Assembly (NCBI GenBank): GCA_024036415.1
Contig: JAMWET010001329.1
Coordinates: 124,001 to 188,000, forward strand
Length of the DNA: 64,000 nucleotides
Direction: 5' to 3'
DNA from: Prochilodus magdalenae
Lineage: Eukaryota; Chordata; Actinopteri; Characiformes; Prochilodontidae
Positions within the stretch are counted from its first letter, which is position 1, and each line of letters opens with the position of its first letter. The notes beneath the pieces were generated by a model. It did not search any database. It saw nothing but the letters and a program-made list of their open reading frames with translations, and was not told the origin of the DNA. Below, in pieces: positions 41,648 to 55,299 of this stretch. The translations under genes were made by a program, and so were the position numbers.

Positions 41648-41703
<56 letters not shown>
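41648..41703. repeat. (GT)n microsatellite
   Basis: About 27 GT units. Confidence 0.95.
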
Positions 41704-41707
<4 letters not shown>

Positions 41708-42116
41708 ATTTGCGCATGTACCTACAGTCGGGTCACCACTGATAAGATAAGATAAGATAAGATATGATAGCCTTTTAATAATCCACATGGGGAAATTTGC
41801 ATCGTTACAGCAGAATAGCAGCAGAACAGATACAGAACAAAAGGTAAACAAACACAAAAATAAATGGATCTCCATTGTTAGGTAACAAATACAAATCTGT
41901 TATTGCACAGATGCATATTCCACAGTTATTGAAAGATATTGCACAGATTTGTTTTGGAGATATTGCACATTGGGAGTAGCGAGTCAGGGTGCATGAATTA
42001 GGTGATGTTTGCAGTCAGTACAGAACGTATACAGGTGATGTATAGGTGATGAGGTGCAGCAGCAAACATCGCACAATAGTGAAATTAGACTGATTATATA
42101 GATAGAACGGGTCCAT

Positions 42117-42131
42117 AAAAAAAATAAATAA

Positions 42132-42166
<35 letters not shown>
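42117..42166. repeat. Poly-A tract
   Basis: AAATAAATAAATA followed by more than 35 A; abuts the SINE head. Confidence 0.9.
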
Positions 42167-42169
<3 letters not shown>

Positions 42170-42465
42170 GGCAGTCGTGGGCTGGAGGTTAGGGACCAGC
42201 CTTGTGACCGGAGGGTCGCCGGTTCGATTCCCTTGCCTACAGTAATGACTGAGATGCCCTTGAGCAAGGCATCTAACCCTAACTGCTCCCCGGGCGCCGT
42301 GGATAGGGCTGCCCACCGCTCCGGGTAAGTGTGCTCACTGCCCCCTAGTGTGTTCACTAGTGAGTGTGTTTGTGGTGTTTCACTTCACGGATGGGTTAAA
42401 TGCGGAGACTAAATTTCCCCACTGTGGGACTAATAAGGGGTTTAAATCTTAAATCTTAAATATTG
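42167..42465 (+). mobile_element. tRNA-derived SINE
   Basis: Head GGGGGCAGTCGTGGGCTGGA, an RNA polymerase III B box GGTTCGATTCC at 42221, body with CTGCTCCCCGGGCGCCG and GTTAAATGCGGAGA, and a TTTAAATCTTAAATCTTAAA tail. Inserted in the Rex1-like LINE. Confidence 0.85.
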
Positions 42466-43541
42466 TGTTCTACAGTAATGAATGTCTATGGCTCTGTTTG
42501 GGGAGGTGCTGGTTATAGAACTTCACAGCAGTAGGGAGAAAAGAGCTCTCTTTAGCACACCTCAGGTGGAGGAGCCAGTCACTAAAGGTGCTCGCCAGTG
42601 CAGCAACTGAAAGGTGAGAGGTTAGAGGTGAGAGGTGTTCTCTATTGTGAATGCCAGCTTGGTTAACATCCTCCTCTCCTCAGCTACCTCCACTGGGTCC
42701 AATGCACAGCCCAGAACAGAACTTGTCTTCCTCATCGTCTTGTCCTGTTTTTCCTGTCTGCGGTCATGATGCCGCTGCCCACAGGCAGTACTGTTGTAGA
42801 TGGCTGATGCCACCACAGAGTCATAAAAAGTGTGGAGGAGTGGACCCTGTATCCAGTTTAGTGTTCAGATGAACACCCAGGTACTTGGAGGTTTTGACAG
42901 TCCCTGGATGTTCACCGGAGTGGGTGAGGAGAACTTAATCCTGCGGAAGTCCTCGACCCTTTAGCTTTGCCTGCTTTGATGAAGTCTTGCTGACAAGAGT
43001 CCACTAAATTCATTGTTACTTCTCCGAATTCCCAGCATATGAAATGTAACCAGCAATAGTACTTTTGTGGGTTAAGTCTGCTGTGTAGAGTGTGAAGACA
43101 AATGGGGCCAGGACCGTTCCCTGTGGAGCACTGGATTGATCAAAGAACATGATTGTAACAGTGATTGACATCCCTCCGAAGTGTGTGTCTCTAATGTGCA
43201 GAATCCCTGCATTTCCTCACACGACCTTCTGTTACTAACATATTAAAATACATAAATGCATCAGAGTTGCTGCATAATGATGTCACCAATTCCTATTACA
43301 TTCCACGATTTGGCACCTCCTGCTTTGGTTCTGGTCCGATCAATCGTCGCGTTGCTGCACAGTGTTGTGTTTTTCCCATCAGTATTCCGTCAAGCCCAGT
43401 CTTCAGGTTGGTGACTGCAGTTCAGAGGCAACCATCCTATTGGCTCGAGGTATTTAGTGACGCAAATTATATTCTAAATATTGTGGAAAAATTCAATTCA
43501 ATTAAATTCATATTTATTGTCATTATACCAATACAGGGTTG

Positions 43542-43542
<1 letters not shown>

Positions 43543-43575
<33 letters not shown>

Positions 43576-43605
43576 CTTTATTGATCCCAGAGGGAAATTC
43601 AAGGA
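43543..43605 (-). repeat. Rex-type tail with (GATA)n
   Basis: About eight GATA units joined to ACTTTATTGATCCCAGAGGG, the reversed 3' end of a Rex-type retroposon. Same tail, opposite orientation, at 44033. Confidence 0.8.
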
Positions 43606-43663
43606 AAGTACAGGTGTACAGGTGAAACACAGTCAGGCTTCTTCTCCAGTGCAGTTTTAGAAT

Positions 43664-43664
43664 A

Positions 43665-43752
<88 letters not shown>
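43664..43752. repeat. (TA)n microsatellite, left of a Tc1 insertion
   Basis: More than 40 TA units; the run resumes at 45527 after the transposon. Confidence 0.95.
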
Positions 43753-43753
<1 letters not shown>

Positions 43754-44032
43754 TGGAGGAAATAAGGATTTGATCCCCCACTGATTTTGAAAGTTTGTAC
43801 TGGCAAATAATTAAACAGTCTATGATTTTTATGGTAGCTTGATTTTAACGGTGAGAGATGGAATATCCAAAAGAAAATCTAGAAAATTAAATATTATTTA
43901 AATAAAACATAATTTGCATTTCATTGAGGGAAATAAGTATCTGATCCCCTAAAAACCATGACTAATGTTGGCTCCCACAGACCACTGACACACCCTAATC
44001 TCAGTGAAGTCATTACCTGCATGAGAGACACC

Positions 44033-44236
<204 letters not shown>

Positions 44237-44300
44237 CAAATTGTCACCTGTATAAAAGGCCACCTGCCAACAGAATCACTGTCACTCCAACATCTCCACC

Positions 44301-45328
<1,028 letters not shown>

Positions 45329-45526
45329 ATGATGATTTACTAGGGAGTCAAATACTTATTTCCTTCAATGAAATTTAAATGAATTTTCACTTCTCTTTTC
45401 ATGTAATTTTCTCAGTATTTCTTTTGATATTCTATGTGTCACCGTTAAAATAAAGCTGTTCATTTATTTTTTTGTATTAACATTTTTAAACGCAGTGGGG
45501 GATCAAATACTTATTTCCTCCACTGT

Positions 45527-45560
45527 ATATATATATATATATATATGTGTGTGTATATAC
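45527..45560. repeat. (TA)n microsatellite, right of the Tc1 insertion
   Basis: About 10 TA units, then GTGTGTGTATATAC. Confidence 0.9.
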
Positions 45561-45909
45561 ACATTGTTTTTGTCTATAGTGCAAAGACAAATAGACAAAA
45601 ACATTGTGTGCAAATAGTACATTACGTGCACTTGGATAAAATAGTATCAGGTTTATAAACTCCCCCACTACTGGCAGAAATGCAGTGGGAATATGAACCT
45701 GTGTTCAGCATATGCCAGCATATGAACTAAAGGTCTTATTTTTGGGATTCTCTCTGTCTTAAATAAAATGACAGCAAAGCAGCCCAGGCAATGACAGTTG
45801 ACTGCTCAGATTTGTTGAATATATTTAAGAGCAATAAAGTGCGCATCCATCCAAATGGTCGGCTACCTAAGGGTTTATAGAGTAAACTAAGCTAGTCACA
45901 TCACACTAT

Positions 45910-45961
45910 TGCGCTGGGATCAGCTAGTGGCTCACATGAACTACCAGCCAATCCCAGCGCA
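45910..45961. repeat. Inverted repeat upstream of putative first exon
   Basis: TGCGCTGGGAT at 45910-45920 and ATCCCAGCGCA at 45951-45961 pair perfectly. The next ten bases on each side still match 7 of 10. Confidence 0.8.
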
Positions 45962-45989
45962 CGAACCCTTCTAGCCTATCGTAGTGCAG

Positions 45990-46267
45990 GAGGCGGGACT
46001 TGTCGGAGGAGGGGTGGGGGAAAACAACGCTGCTGCTGCAGCACCGCCGTGGTTCTCTCTCTCTATTTCTCTAGCACACGCCTGAGATAGGACTTGGCAG
46101 TAGGGGGACCTCCTATCATTGGCAAGCTGCGCTTTGATTCTAGCCACACAGCGAGACCCCAGTAGAGATACACACACGGTGGACACTGTTGCGGATTTAT
46201 TTCTGTGGTGTTTTGGCGTCGTTGGTCCAGGGGCTACGTCTTCTTGAGCTGAGTCGAAACTCTCGAG
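45990..46267 (+). promoter_or_regulatory. Putative CpG promoter and non-coding first exon (ahrr?)
   Basis: A locally GC/CpG-rich block ends in the strong donor CTCGAG|GTAAGAGC at 46267/46268. No start codon opens a sensible frame, so it would be a 5' UTR exon. In human and other vertebrates AHRR follows PDCD6 in the same orientation, which makes ahrr the likely owner. No bHLH or PAS exon was found to the right, so this rests on position and splice signal only. One AHR-type core (GCGTG, complement at 46077) is present. Confidence 0.4.
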
Positions 46268-49200
46268 GTAAGAGCGATGTTTGGTGTTAAATTGTCTATT
46301 GCTGTTGATTGTTGTTGGACGTTTGTGCATTGCTGAACCCTGCGAAGTCAACGAAGCCAAAGCAAACGCCCCCGAATTGATGACCGTTAGCGTGGTCGTG
46401 GTGGTGTTAATAATGAGCCTGTCAGTTTGGCAGCTGTCCTTTGGGCAATTTGATGGTCCAGGGCTCTGTTTCCCTACGTGTCATAACGATTTCGTTTAGC
46501 GGATTCCACACGAGCGGCAACCACTGAGGCAGCGTTTGGCTCTGAACTGTTGACGGTTAGACCGTTTGACCGGTACAATTTAAACTGAATTAAAATTCCC
46601 TACACCGTAAACACACCAGATTCTGAAAGCCCCCATTGGACCTGAATTAGCGGAATTTGAAGCCTGTCGTTGTTGGGAGTTACGTGAGAAATAAGTTTAA
46701 TTGGATTCTTAAGGCCTTTCCACACATACAAAAACGTTCCTGTTTAGGAAAATCGCCTGGAACACTGGCGGTTAATCCCTGAAATAGGCGAAGTTAACGG
46801 TAGTGAATACACACGCCTTCACAGAAAAACGTACTATAGTAGAAAAACGCAATCAAAAACGTTGAGCATGATGTGCAGCCAGTAAAGCATGGACTGGGTG
46901 ATGAACATAACGGGTTATCACCCACAGTGTTTTCCATTCTGAGACTCATAATGACGTGATGGGTAGTTTAGACTGGACGTTGTGATGTGAGTCCTTGACC
47001 TGTTTTGTCAAGAGTTTTAGAACTGATGGTTATTTGGCATGTATCACTGTATATAATACTGTCAAGATAGATACAAGATAGATGCTTGTAAGAAACATGC
47101 AGACTTGTCACGTTTTAGTTACATTATCATAACCATTATTCGTATACATCAACACTGGGGGGAGAGAGACCCACTTTATCGCTGTTCTTCTACACCTTCA
47201 CAGAGGCCTTGAAGCACAATAGAGGCCTTTGCGTTCAGCTAACCAAGAAAATGTATTTGAAAAAGATTAATAGTAAGTTTAAAGGTTTGCACAATAATGG
47301 AAAACAACTAACTCTAAGTTCAACAAATCTTCGAAACAGTTTTGTGCTTAATACCAGGTCACCACCTTCCAGTCTCCATATATGGCACTGAAAGCAAAGC
47401 CTAGGGTTGGCCAGTACCGTGGTATTGTGATAAACTGTGTCAGTGTATGTTTTTCAGAATCATTGCTAGAACACTTAACAACTTTAGTATTATGAATTTA
47501 TTTGCACAAACACTTTATATGCACATGTTGAATTCTATATATGTAATCATACACACAAATACATATATATATATATTCACTCAGCGTTTCAATACATCCA
47601 GTTAAACAGTACTTACTACACTCTCTGTCTTGAAACTTGCATGATGTTCTCTCAGAAAAGCAGGCTGTGATCTAGTTTGTCATAATAACGATTAATGTCA
47701 CATATGTTTTCATGTCCTTTACTAAACGTGTCTCTGCTGTTCTGCCGGCACATTTGTTTCTTGTTACTACTTAATTAAGAGCCTTGGAAAAACGAAACAC
47801 TGTGCTGTACATCATGTGTCATGATGCTATATTTTTAACATGTTGCCTGTCCTCAGTGTTGCACACAGCACAGCAGCACTGAGGCTGGGCTTTTTGCTAC
47901 GGGAGATTCAAATGGACCACAGACGTTTAGAAAGCCCGGAAAAAGATCTTTCATATTTAAAGGCTTTATTTTTAACTTAAAAGCATTTCACTGTGTCTCA
48001 TTTTTTTTCTCTCACTCAGGCAGGATCTCTTACTCTGATGAGAGGTTCTGTATGCGCCCTGCTCTGCTTTCGATGTATCTTTCTCTCTTGTGAGGCACAT
48101 CAATAATGAATACCTCTAAGACTGGTGTTTGTGTATGCGTGTTTTAAGGAATTTCTCTCATTGTTACACGGTTCACTGCTTTTAAAATCATTTTAAACAT
48201 GAAATAGATGGGATTTGAGTTTGCATGATTGTAGGTTTATAGGGGCCTGACTGATTGTGGCTGAAACGCTAATAAAACACAATATAAATTATATACTTAT
48301 AATAATTGTAATTGTATATTTGTGTTTTAGATTTATTTTGTACTACAGTTTGAGTTAAATAGTGCTTTAAAGGAGCAATTTGTAAGATTTATAGTTTAAA
48401 TATTACAAGGTTACCTACAATTAACAACAGAACGTGTAGAAATAAGGGTTTGACGGTACATGGAAAATGTCTGTGCATTGTATTGCAGAAATATCTACTG
48501 AAGTCATGCTAAGCTGGTAGCCATGGCCCGTACCGTCTTGTGATACCATGTACTGAACAACACAGCAGTGAGTCACTGTAGTGTTGAGACAAATCGGTCA
48601 AACTTGATAGGCTGAAGAATTAGACCTGTAGATTATTTATGGACAGGTAGTCAATGAAAGGAACAGTAAACCCAGCAATGCTTGAAGGTCATCTTAACAA
48701 CCAGTAGCCAACTTCCCACCTTTGATGATGAACTTGATATGTTTATGATTTCGAGAGCCTGCATCATCTTTCAGATTGTTCCTTTAATGACTGAAATGAT
48801 TGGCAGTTCTACGTTATCACACTTCCCATTGAAAGCAGTGTTTTTGATTAGTGTTGGTCTTTTTGAAGAGAAGTGGACTATATGCAGGCATGCACATGTT
48901 ATTTTGAGAATTGTGTCTTCCATGTTGTAGTGATAAGCAGATGAGCTGTGCATGCGTTTGTCCTGATGTCGCCACTTTCAGTGATTGCTTACCATGGTGC
49001 CCAAGGCTAGCCTGACAGTACTGAATATGCACTGGTGTAAGTTTCACCAAGCCCGAGGGCACACTTCACACACCCAACTGCTTGCCGAGGGGTACACATC
49101 AGACTTTACTGGTATGCCTTTCGTCAGCTGTAGTGTTCACATACTGAGCACCCAATTCCCACTTAGAAGCTAATCCCTCTATTGTTCAATTTACCAATTC

Positions 49201-50094
49201 CTTTATATTTCAGGCTGCATTCTAGGTAAAAAAAACCCTGGAGGGTGGATTCCCGTGTCCCTTATGACTGCTCTAGTAGTGCGCACTTCAATCCCATAAA
49301 CCATTTGGGTGCTGACATAATCCCTCTCTAGCTCAGTCTTGCCAAGACCCTCTCATGTATGCCATATGACAGTGGCGTCAAGCTCAATTCCTGGAGGACT
49401 CTCTGCTGCATTTAGCGTTTCTTCTCCTGCAACATGTCTAATTCAGCTCATGATGGTTAGACTTCATGTGCTGACAGTAGAGCTGTATCTGAACTATATA
49501 CAAAACACACTAAAATAAAAATAGCCCTATAACAGACTGTGCAAAGACTTTAGATATAGTTGTAATAGTAATGGAGATGAGAACTGGTTTTGCTTAGCTT
49601 TATTCTGCCAGCACAGAGGCTTTGAAACAGTTTGTGCAGCAACGTATCAGTGAAACGGCAGCTGTGTGGAGCTGTTTCACAGTTTCTATGAGGGATATTA
49701 GGCAAATGCTTTGTAATCACTGATCATGCTAAGTACCAAGAGGTGCCAAGAACTTCTCCGTATGAACTTCAGGAACTCGCTGCTAGCCAGGTCTGTTCAC
49801 ATCCAATGAAATTGAAGCCTTTTATGAAACTGACAGGCTGTGACGCTGCACAATGTTTTAGTCAGAGCTGCTCTGTTTTCTGTTCTGATGTCATGATTAC
49901 CATCCAAACAAATGTTTAGATTTTCTCTAGAATTTGGAGAAAACCACTGAGACTTGGCATGAAGAGCCCATTGCCATAACAATAACATGTTCTTATCATA
50001 CAAAATAATCAGAAGTGGTGTGAAAAGATCGTTATTGCTATTTGTTTTTAGCATTCGTATTTTTTACTAATTTAATAATTGGCTAATACATTAA
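46268..50094. other. Intron-like region, no gene recognised
   Basis: CpG content falls off over the first 600 bp. The rest is AT-rich with no exon or clear repeat. 47400-47460 resembles 661-735 (GTGATAAACT and nearby bases), perhaps scraps of one dispersed repeat. Confidence 0.45.
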
Positions 50095-50377
50095 TACTAC
50101 TCCTCCTCCTACTACTACTACTCCTACTCCTACTACTACTCCTACTCCTACTACTACTACTACTACTACTCCTACTCCTACTACTACTCCTACTACTACT
50201 ACTCCTATACTCCTACTACTACTACTCCTACTACTACTACTACTACTACTACTCCTACTACTACTACTCCTACTACTACTCCTACTACTACTCCTACTCC
50301 TACTCCTACTCCTACTACTACTACTACTACTACTACTACTCCTACTACTACTACTACTACTACTACTACTCCTACTC

Positions 50378-50448
<71 letters not shown>

Positions 50449-50632
50449 GCTACTCCTACTCCTACTACTCCTACTACTACTACTCCTACTTCTACTCCTA
50501 CTACTACTACTCCTCCTACTCCTACTCCTACTACTACTACTACTACTACTACTACTGCTACTCCTACTCCTACTACTCCTCCTCCTACTACTACTACTAC
50601 TCCTACTACTACTACTACTCCTACTCCTACTC

Positions 50633-50686
<54 letters not shown>

Positions 50687-50806
50687 CTACTCCTACTACT
50701 ACTACTCCTACTACTACTCCTACTACTACTACTACTACTACTACTCCTACTCCTACTACTACTACTCCTACTTCTACTCCTACTACTACTACTACTCCTC
50801 CTACTC

Positions 50807-50838
<32 letters not shown>

Positions 50839-51502
50839 GCTACTCCTACTCCTACTACTCCTCCTACTACTACTACTACTACTCCTACTCCTACTACTAC
50901 TACTCCTACTACTGCTACTCCTACTACTACTGCTACTACTACTGCTACTTCTACTACTACTCCTACTACTACTCCTACTACTCCTACTACTACTGCTACT
51001 CCTCCTCCTACTACTACTCCTGCTACTACTACTGCTACTACTACTACTGCTACTCCTACTACTACTCCTACTCCTACTACTACTACTACTACTACTACTA
51101 CTCCTACTCCTACTACTACTACTCCTACTACTGCTACTCCTACTACTACTACTACTCCTACTACTACTCCTACTCCTCCTACTACTGCTACTCCTACTAC
51201 TACTACTACTACTACTACTACTGCTACTCCTACTACTACTGCTACTACTACTGCTACTTCTACTACTACTCCTACTACTCCTACTACTACTGCTACTCCT
51301 CCTCCTACTACTACTCCTACTACTACTACTGCTCCTACTACTCCTACTCCTACTACTACTACTGCTACTACTACTCCTACTCCTACTACTACTACTACTA
51401 CTACTACTACTCCTACTACTCCTACTCCTACTACTACTACTACTCCTACTACTACTACTCCTGCTACTACTACTCCTACTACTACTCCTACTACTACTAC
51501 TA
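50095..51502. repeat. 1.4-kb NCT triplet array
   Basis: About 465 triplets, nearly all ACT or CCT with some GCT and rare TCT. Only the first base of the triplet varies. One phase slip occurs near 50207; afterwards the register holds to the end. Higher-order repeats show at 282 bp (50490 to 50772 and 50557 to 50839) and 309 bp (50914, 50932, 50944 to 51223, 51241, 51253). Open frames of 440-490 codons exist in three frames as a result and are not genes. A short (AAC)n run follows at 51503-51522. Confidence 0.97.
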
Positions 51503-51559
51503 ATAACAACAACAACAACAACAGCAATAAAAACAATAATTAAATTCAATACATCTTAT

Positions 51560-52125
51560 AATAATATCGCTCACTAGTTTTCACGGGGTAAGGGTCCAGT
51601 ACCACACCCTACAAAAACTGAATGCATACTCCTTATGTCTCCCCCTCTCACAAACTACACTTAAAACTACACCCTTTTGCACAGCCTGGACTTGTTGCAC
51701 ACATCCTGGTGATTCAACGCATCACTTCTATATGAGGACCAGTATTATTATGTTTACACTGCATTATGTACACTATGTGTATGATACATGAATACTTAAT
51801 AAGGATACTTAAGTCTGTAATTGGCTGCTGTTGCACAGTTCTGCTCTTTTATTGGCACTAATACTGCATACTGAACAAACGTTCTGCTCTTATAATATTC
51901 AGACTTACATAGAATACATTTTTTGTGCTTTTTTATTTAGTGCTTAGTATTTATACTGTTACTGTTAGTACTTGTAGTCCAGGAGCTAGTGCAGAGTAAG
52001 AGTGTTTTTTGCACAGTGCAGATGGTTTTCTTTGTGCATAAGACAATAAATGTTTGAATCTTGAATCTTTAAGAATGTGAAGATTTCTTCTTACCATACT
52101 CTAACATTTGATATTCTAGAGAGTG
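51560..52125. other. No feature recognised
   Basis: AT-rich spacer. The last part (52035-52065) has GAATCTTGAATC like a simple retroposon tail. Confidence 0.4.
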
Positions 52126-52129
52126 TGAG

Positions 52130-52733
52130 TTGGTGACATGTGGTTGGAATTAAGTATGCCAATATTTCTTTGATAATCACATTCAGCATTTAGAATTTCT
52201 GAGTTTGAATGAGGCGAGATGTTGCATGGAGCCCCAGACCGAGGAAGATTGACAGTCATCTTGTGTTTCTTCCATTTTCTAATAATTGCGCTAAGTTTGC
52301 CTATTGACCTGTAGCCCATCCAAGCCTTGTGCAGGTCTACAATTTTGTCCTGGTGACCTTAGACGACTCTTTGGTCTTGGTCCTGGTGGGGAGTTTGGAG
52401 TGTGATTGATTGATTGTATGGACAGATAATGAGTTCAACCAGGTGCAATTAATACAGGTAAGGAGTGCAGAATAAGAAGGCTTCTTAAAAAAACCTAACA
52501 GGTCTGGGAGAGCCAGAATTCTTGCTGTTGCTTGGTGGTCAAATACTTATTTCATGCAATAAATTGCAAATTAATTATTTAAAAGTCATACAGTGTGATT
52601 TTCTGGATTTTTTTTAGATTCTGTCTCTTACAGGTGAAGTGTACCTACGATAAAAATGTCAAACCTCTCCATTCTTTGTAAGTGGGAAAACTTGCAAAAT
52701 CGGCAGTGTATCAAATGCCTATTTTCCCCACTG

Positions 52734-52737
<4 letters not shown>
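52130..52737 (-). mobile_element. Tc1-like fragment beside a TA microsatellite
   Basis: The complement of TGCCTATTTTCCCCACTGTA at 52737 is a Tc1 terminal repeat. A minus frame at 52319-52180 reads [20 protein letters not shown] and [16 protein letters not shown], the transposase DNA-binding domain. The element is cut off near 52130, before the catalytic domain. Confidence 0.8.

Positions 52738-52787
<50 letters not shown>
52738..52787. repeat. (TA)n microsatellite
   Basis: About 24 TA units directly outside the Tc1 terminal repeat. Confidence 0.95.
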
Positions 52788-52791
<4 letters not shown>

Positions 52792-53488
52792 TTATCATCA
52801 CAGGACTCCTGAAGACTTCATCTGGAATGCTCTGCCAAGTTTTTACGGCAGCCTCTTTAGTTGGTGCTTGCTTTGGATGTGTTCTGACTTTGGACATTCC
52901 TATTCATCAGATGACATGTTTGGTTAATTGTGTTTATATTAGGAGACTGTCTTATCAGGAGAAGTCTTATCACCCCTATTACATACACGTCAGGGCGTAT
53001 CACAGCATTTAAACACAGACATCTATCAGATATTTGGATTTCACTGTTCTGGCAGAGGAACTGCACTATATCTTCACGCTGTCTGTGTGAAAGAGACCTC
53101 TGAGCTTTAACTGCAGTGTTATTCTCTTGCACCAGACGTGCATCTTCCTTTTAGACCTATTAAAACTGAAATCAGTGCTTTTTTTTTTGTTCTGCTGTAA
53201 TTCACTACAATAACATCAGTTTGGCCATGTTGTGTGTGACAGTTCTGCTTCAGCTGCTAAAAACTGTTGCCTGAGCAACATGTCCACTTTTGTTTGAATC
53301 GGTGCTGCAACTGCCTCAACCAACTTTTTCCTTTCAGTTTTGTTGTTTAAGAGTGCACTACACAAAAAGAAATGCCTGTGTGGTGTAACACACTGTATTT
53401 GTGTGGAACTTAAGTGATGTAACGCTTCTAAAGTTTGCTAGGATAAGAGTGAATTTGTTCAGGGCCAGCACAGTTACAGTCATAGTCG

Positions 53489-54127
53489 AAAAACACAAAT
53501 AGCTGCACACAGATGGAATCAACCAACAGGGATGGCACTTGGTTCCAAATGAGACATCTGAATGATTCAAGTTTCACACTTAGCCATGCTGGTAAAGTGA
53601 CGTGTCACAGGACTTATCGCTGTACCTGACTGAACCAATGACCAGTATTGTGGACATTCAGCTAGCAGTGTTAGACTGTCATGAATTGTCTCAGAATGGC
53701 ATCAGGTCATCTTCAGTGGCGAGTCCTTCATTGGTGGAGGCGACCAAGTAATCTGTGTGTGGAGGCGCTGTAGTCAGCACCAAGATTAATGGTTTGTTGT
53801 AATGGCTCACGCAGAAGGCCCCGTGTCACTCAACCTCCACTCCTACCACATAATATGCAGGAACTGTATGAGAACAGTCAGGCTGCATGGGAAGGATTAA
53901 CAAGGGACACCATTACGAGCCTCTACAACTTCATACAGAGACGCCTGGCATGTTGCGTTATCAAACATGGCGGCCTGACCCCATACTGAGAGACACTTTT
54001 TCTGTATGTGTAGCTCAGTAAATATTGCCCATATCAGTCTAGACTGATCATCATTTATTGTTCCTGGTGACCTTTATCTTCCTCCCCAATAGCATTGCAA
54101 TCCAACTATGTCTTTGATGATAAGTGC
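53489..54127 (+). mobile_element. Internally deleted Tc1/mariner-like copy 2
   Basis: Homologous to 13066-13799: shared GCATCAGGTCATCTTCAGTG-like core, GATTAATGGTTTGTTGTAA, and a C-terminal frame NMQELYENSQAAWEGLTRDT then CVIKHGGLTPY and a stop near 53989. The same catalytic middle is missing. Confidence 0.65.
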
Positions 54128-54967
54128 CATGCCTGGGATTTTAGGACTTGGTAGGCCAATCAGAATCATTAAATCTCAGAAAGCAAAAAAAAAATGACAG
54201 GATTTATAATAATGTTCAGATGCTGAAGTAACACAATTAAGTAACATGAGGTTTAAGTACCTGAACTTTCAGTTTCTGTCAATTCAGTTTAGTTCACATC
54301 AGTTTTGTTCTCAGTTCATCTCAGTGTGTTTTAGCATAAGACAGTCTAGTAGTCTGTAAAGTATCTAAAATAGTGCTGTGTGATATTTATGAATTGGCAC
54401 AGAAGTGGTATCTCTCCGTATGGTGTATGGGTTCCTAATGGTGTGCAGTGAAAATCCATCCTATGTCATTTATATGTTCTCACACAGTTCCTGCAGATTT
54501 TGCAGTGGGGTCGGAAGTGGAGTGACACCTTCTGGGCATGTAATGTGTGTCAACAAACCTTTCATCTTAGTTCTCAAGACCCCAACTTTATTTATTCATT
54601 TATTATTGCTTCATATGTAAGAGAATGCTGCCTGCAATATCTATCTATTCCATTTACTTACAGTTATGAAGGAGAGATGGCATGCCATATAATGTGTTCT
54701 GATGATTGGGATGAGGGAGAGGAGAAGGAAGAGGAGTTGATTCAGAGAGATGACAAAGATGCCTGCAGCTAAAATGGGGGAGAGAGAAAAGATCAGAGTC
54801 AAAAACGAAAGAAGCAAAGGACATATGAAGATATAAGCCAGTAGGTTTTGCTTGTACTAGACAATATTGGGAGGTCCAGGGTGTTTTTTTTATACTATTA
54901 TTTAAATCTTGGTGATATGACAATATTTCTTGTTATTGTGATTAATTAGGCTGTAAATAACACATTT

Positions 54968-55290
54968 TAGCAGGAAGGGCCTGGGTTTGATTTCCAGGTG
55001 GAGCATCCAGGGTCCTTTTTTCTTTCCTTTCTAGGTGGAATTTAAATAGGTTTCTTTTGGGTGCTTTGCCCCCTTTGGGCCCCCAAGTCCACACACAACC
55101 AGTCAGGTGGATTGAAGATGCACATTTCCCCTAGGTATGAGTTTGTGTGAATGTGTATGTCTGTGTGTCTGCCCTGTGATTGACTGGTGGCCTGTCCAGG
55201 GTGCTTTCTGCCCAGTGAGGGCTGGAAAAGGCACCAGCACTCCTGCAACCCAGGAGGATAAGTGCTTTAGATGACGATGAGTGAATTATT
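54968..55290 (+). mobile_element. SINE
   Basis: B-box-like GGGTTTGATTTCC at 54982, then GTCTGCCCTGTGATTGACTG, GGTGGCCTGTCCAGGGTGCT, CACCAGCACTCCTGCAACCC and a GATGACGATGAG tail. Reverse fragment of the same family at 18115. Confidence 0.7.
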
Positions 55291-55299
55291 ACACAGATA

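Larger units (their letters stand above)
41738..43190 (-). mobile_element. Rex1-like LINE, 3' part, split by a SINE
   Basis: A minus-strand frame near 42880-42625 reads SVVASAIYNSTACGQRHHDR, then KTSSVLGCALDPVEVAEERR and MLTKLAFTIEN, the C-terminal domain of Rex1-type reverse transcriptase ORFs. The 3' end is at 41738-41800 with a (GATAA)n pentanucleotide tail. A SINE and poly-A at 42117-42465 interrupt it. Confidence 0.75.

Noticed and set aside
42167..42235. Functional tRNA gene because of the GGTTCGATTCC B box
   Set aside because: No acceptor stem or anticodon arm can be folded, and the body and tail are those of a SINE.
41984..42357. 110-codon and 87-codon minus frames containing poly-Phe
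   Set aside because: They cross the poly-A tract and the SINE; the SINE sequence explains all of the remaining codons.
45971..46360. 129-codon minus-strand open frame over the CpG block
   Set aside because: GC-rich promoters often lack stops; composition is low-complexity (Ala/Pro/Thr) and it crosses the plus-strand donor. A real antisense gene cannot be excluded but has no support.
50079..51549. Open frames of 443-488 codons on both strands (poly Tyr/Ser, Ser/Arg, Val/Gly)
   Set aside because: They are translations of the NCT triplet array, open in several frames at once, with no splice sites, domain or start context.
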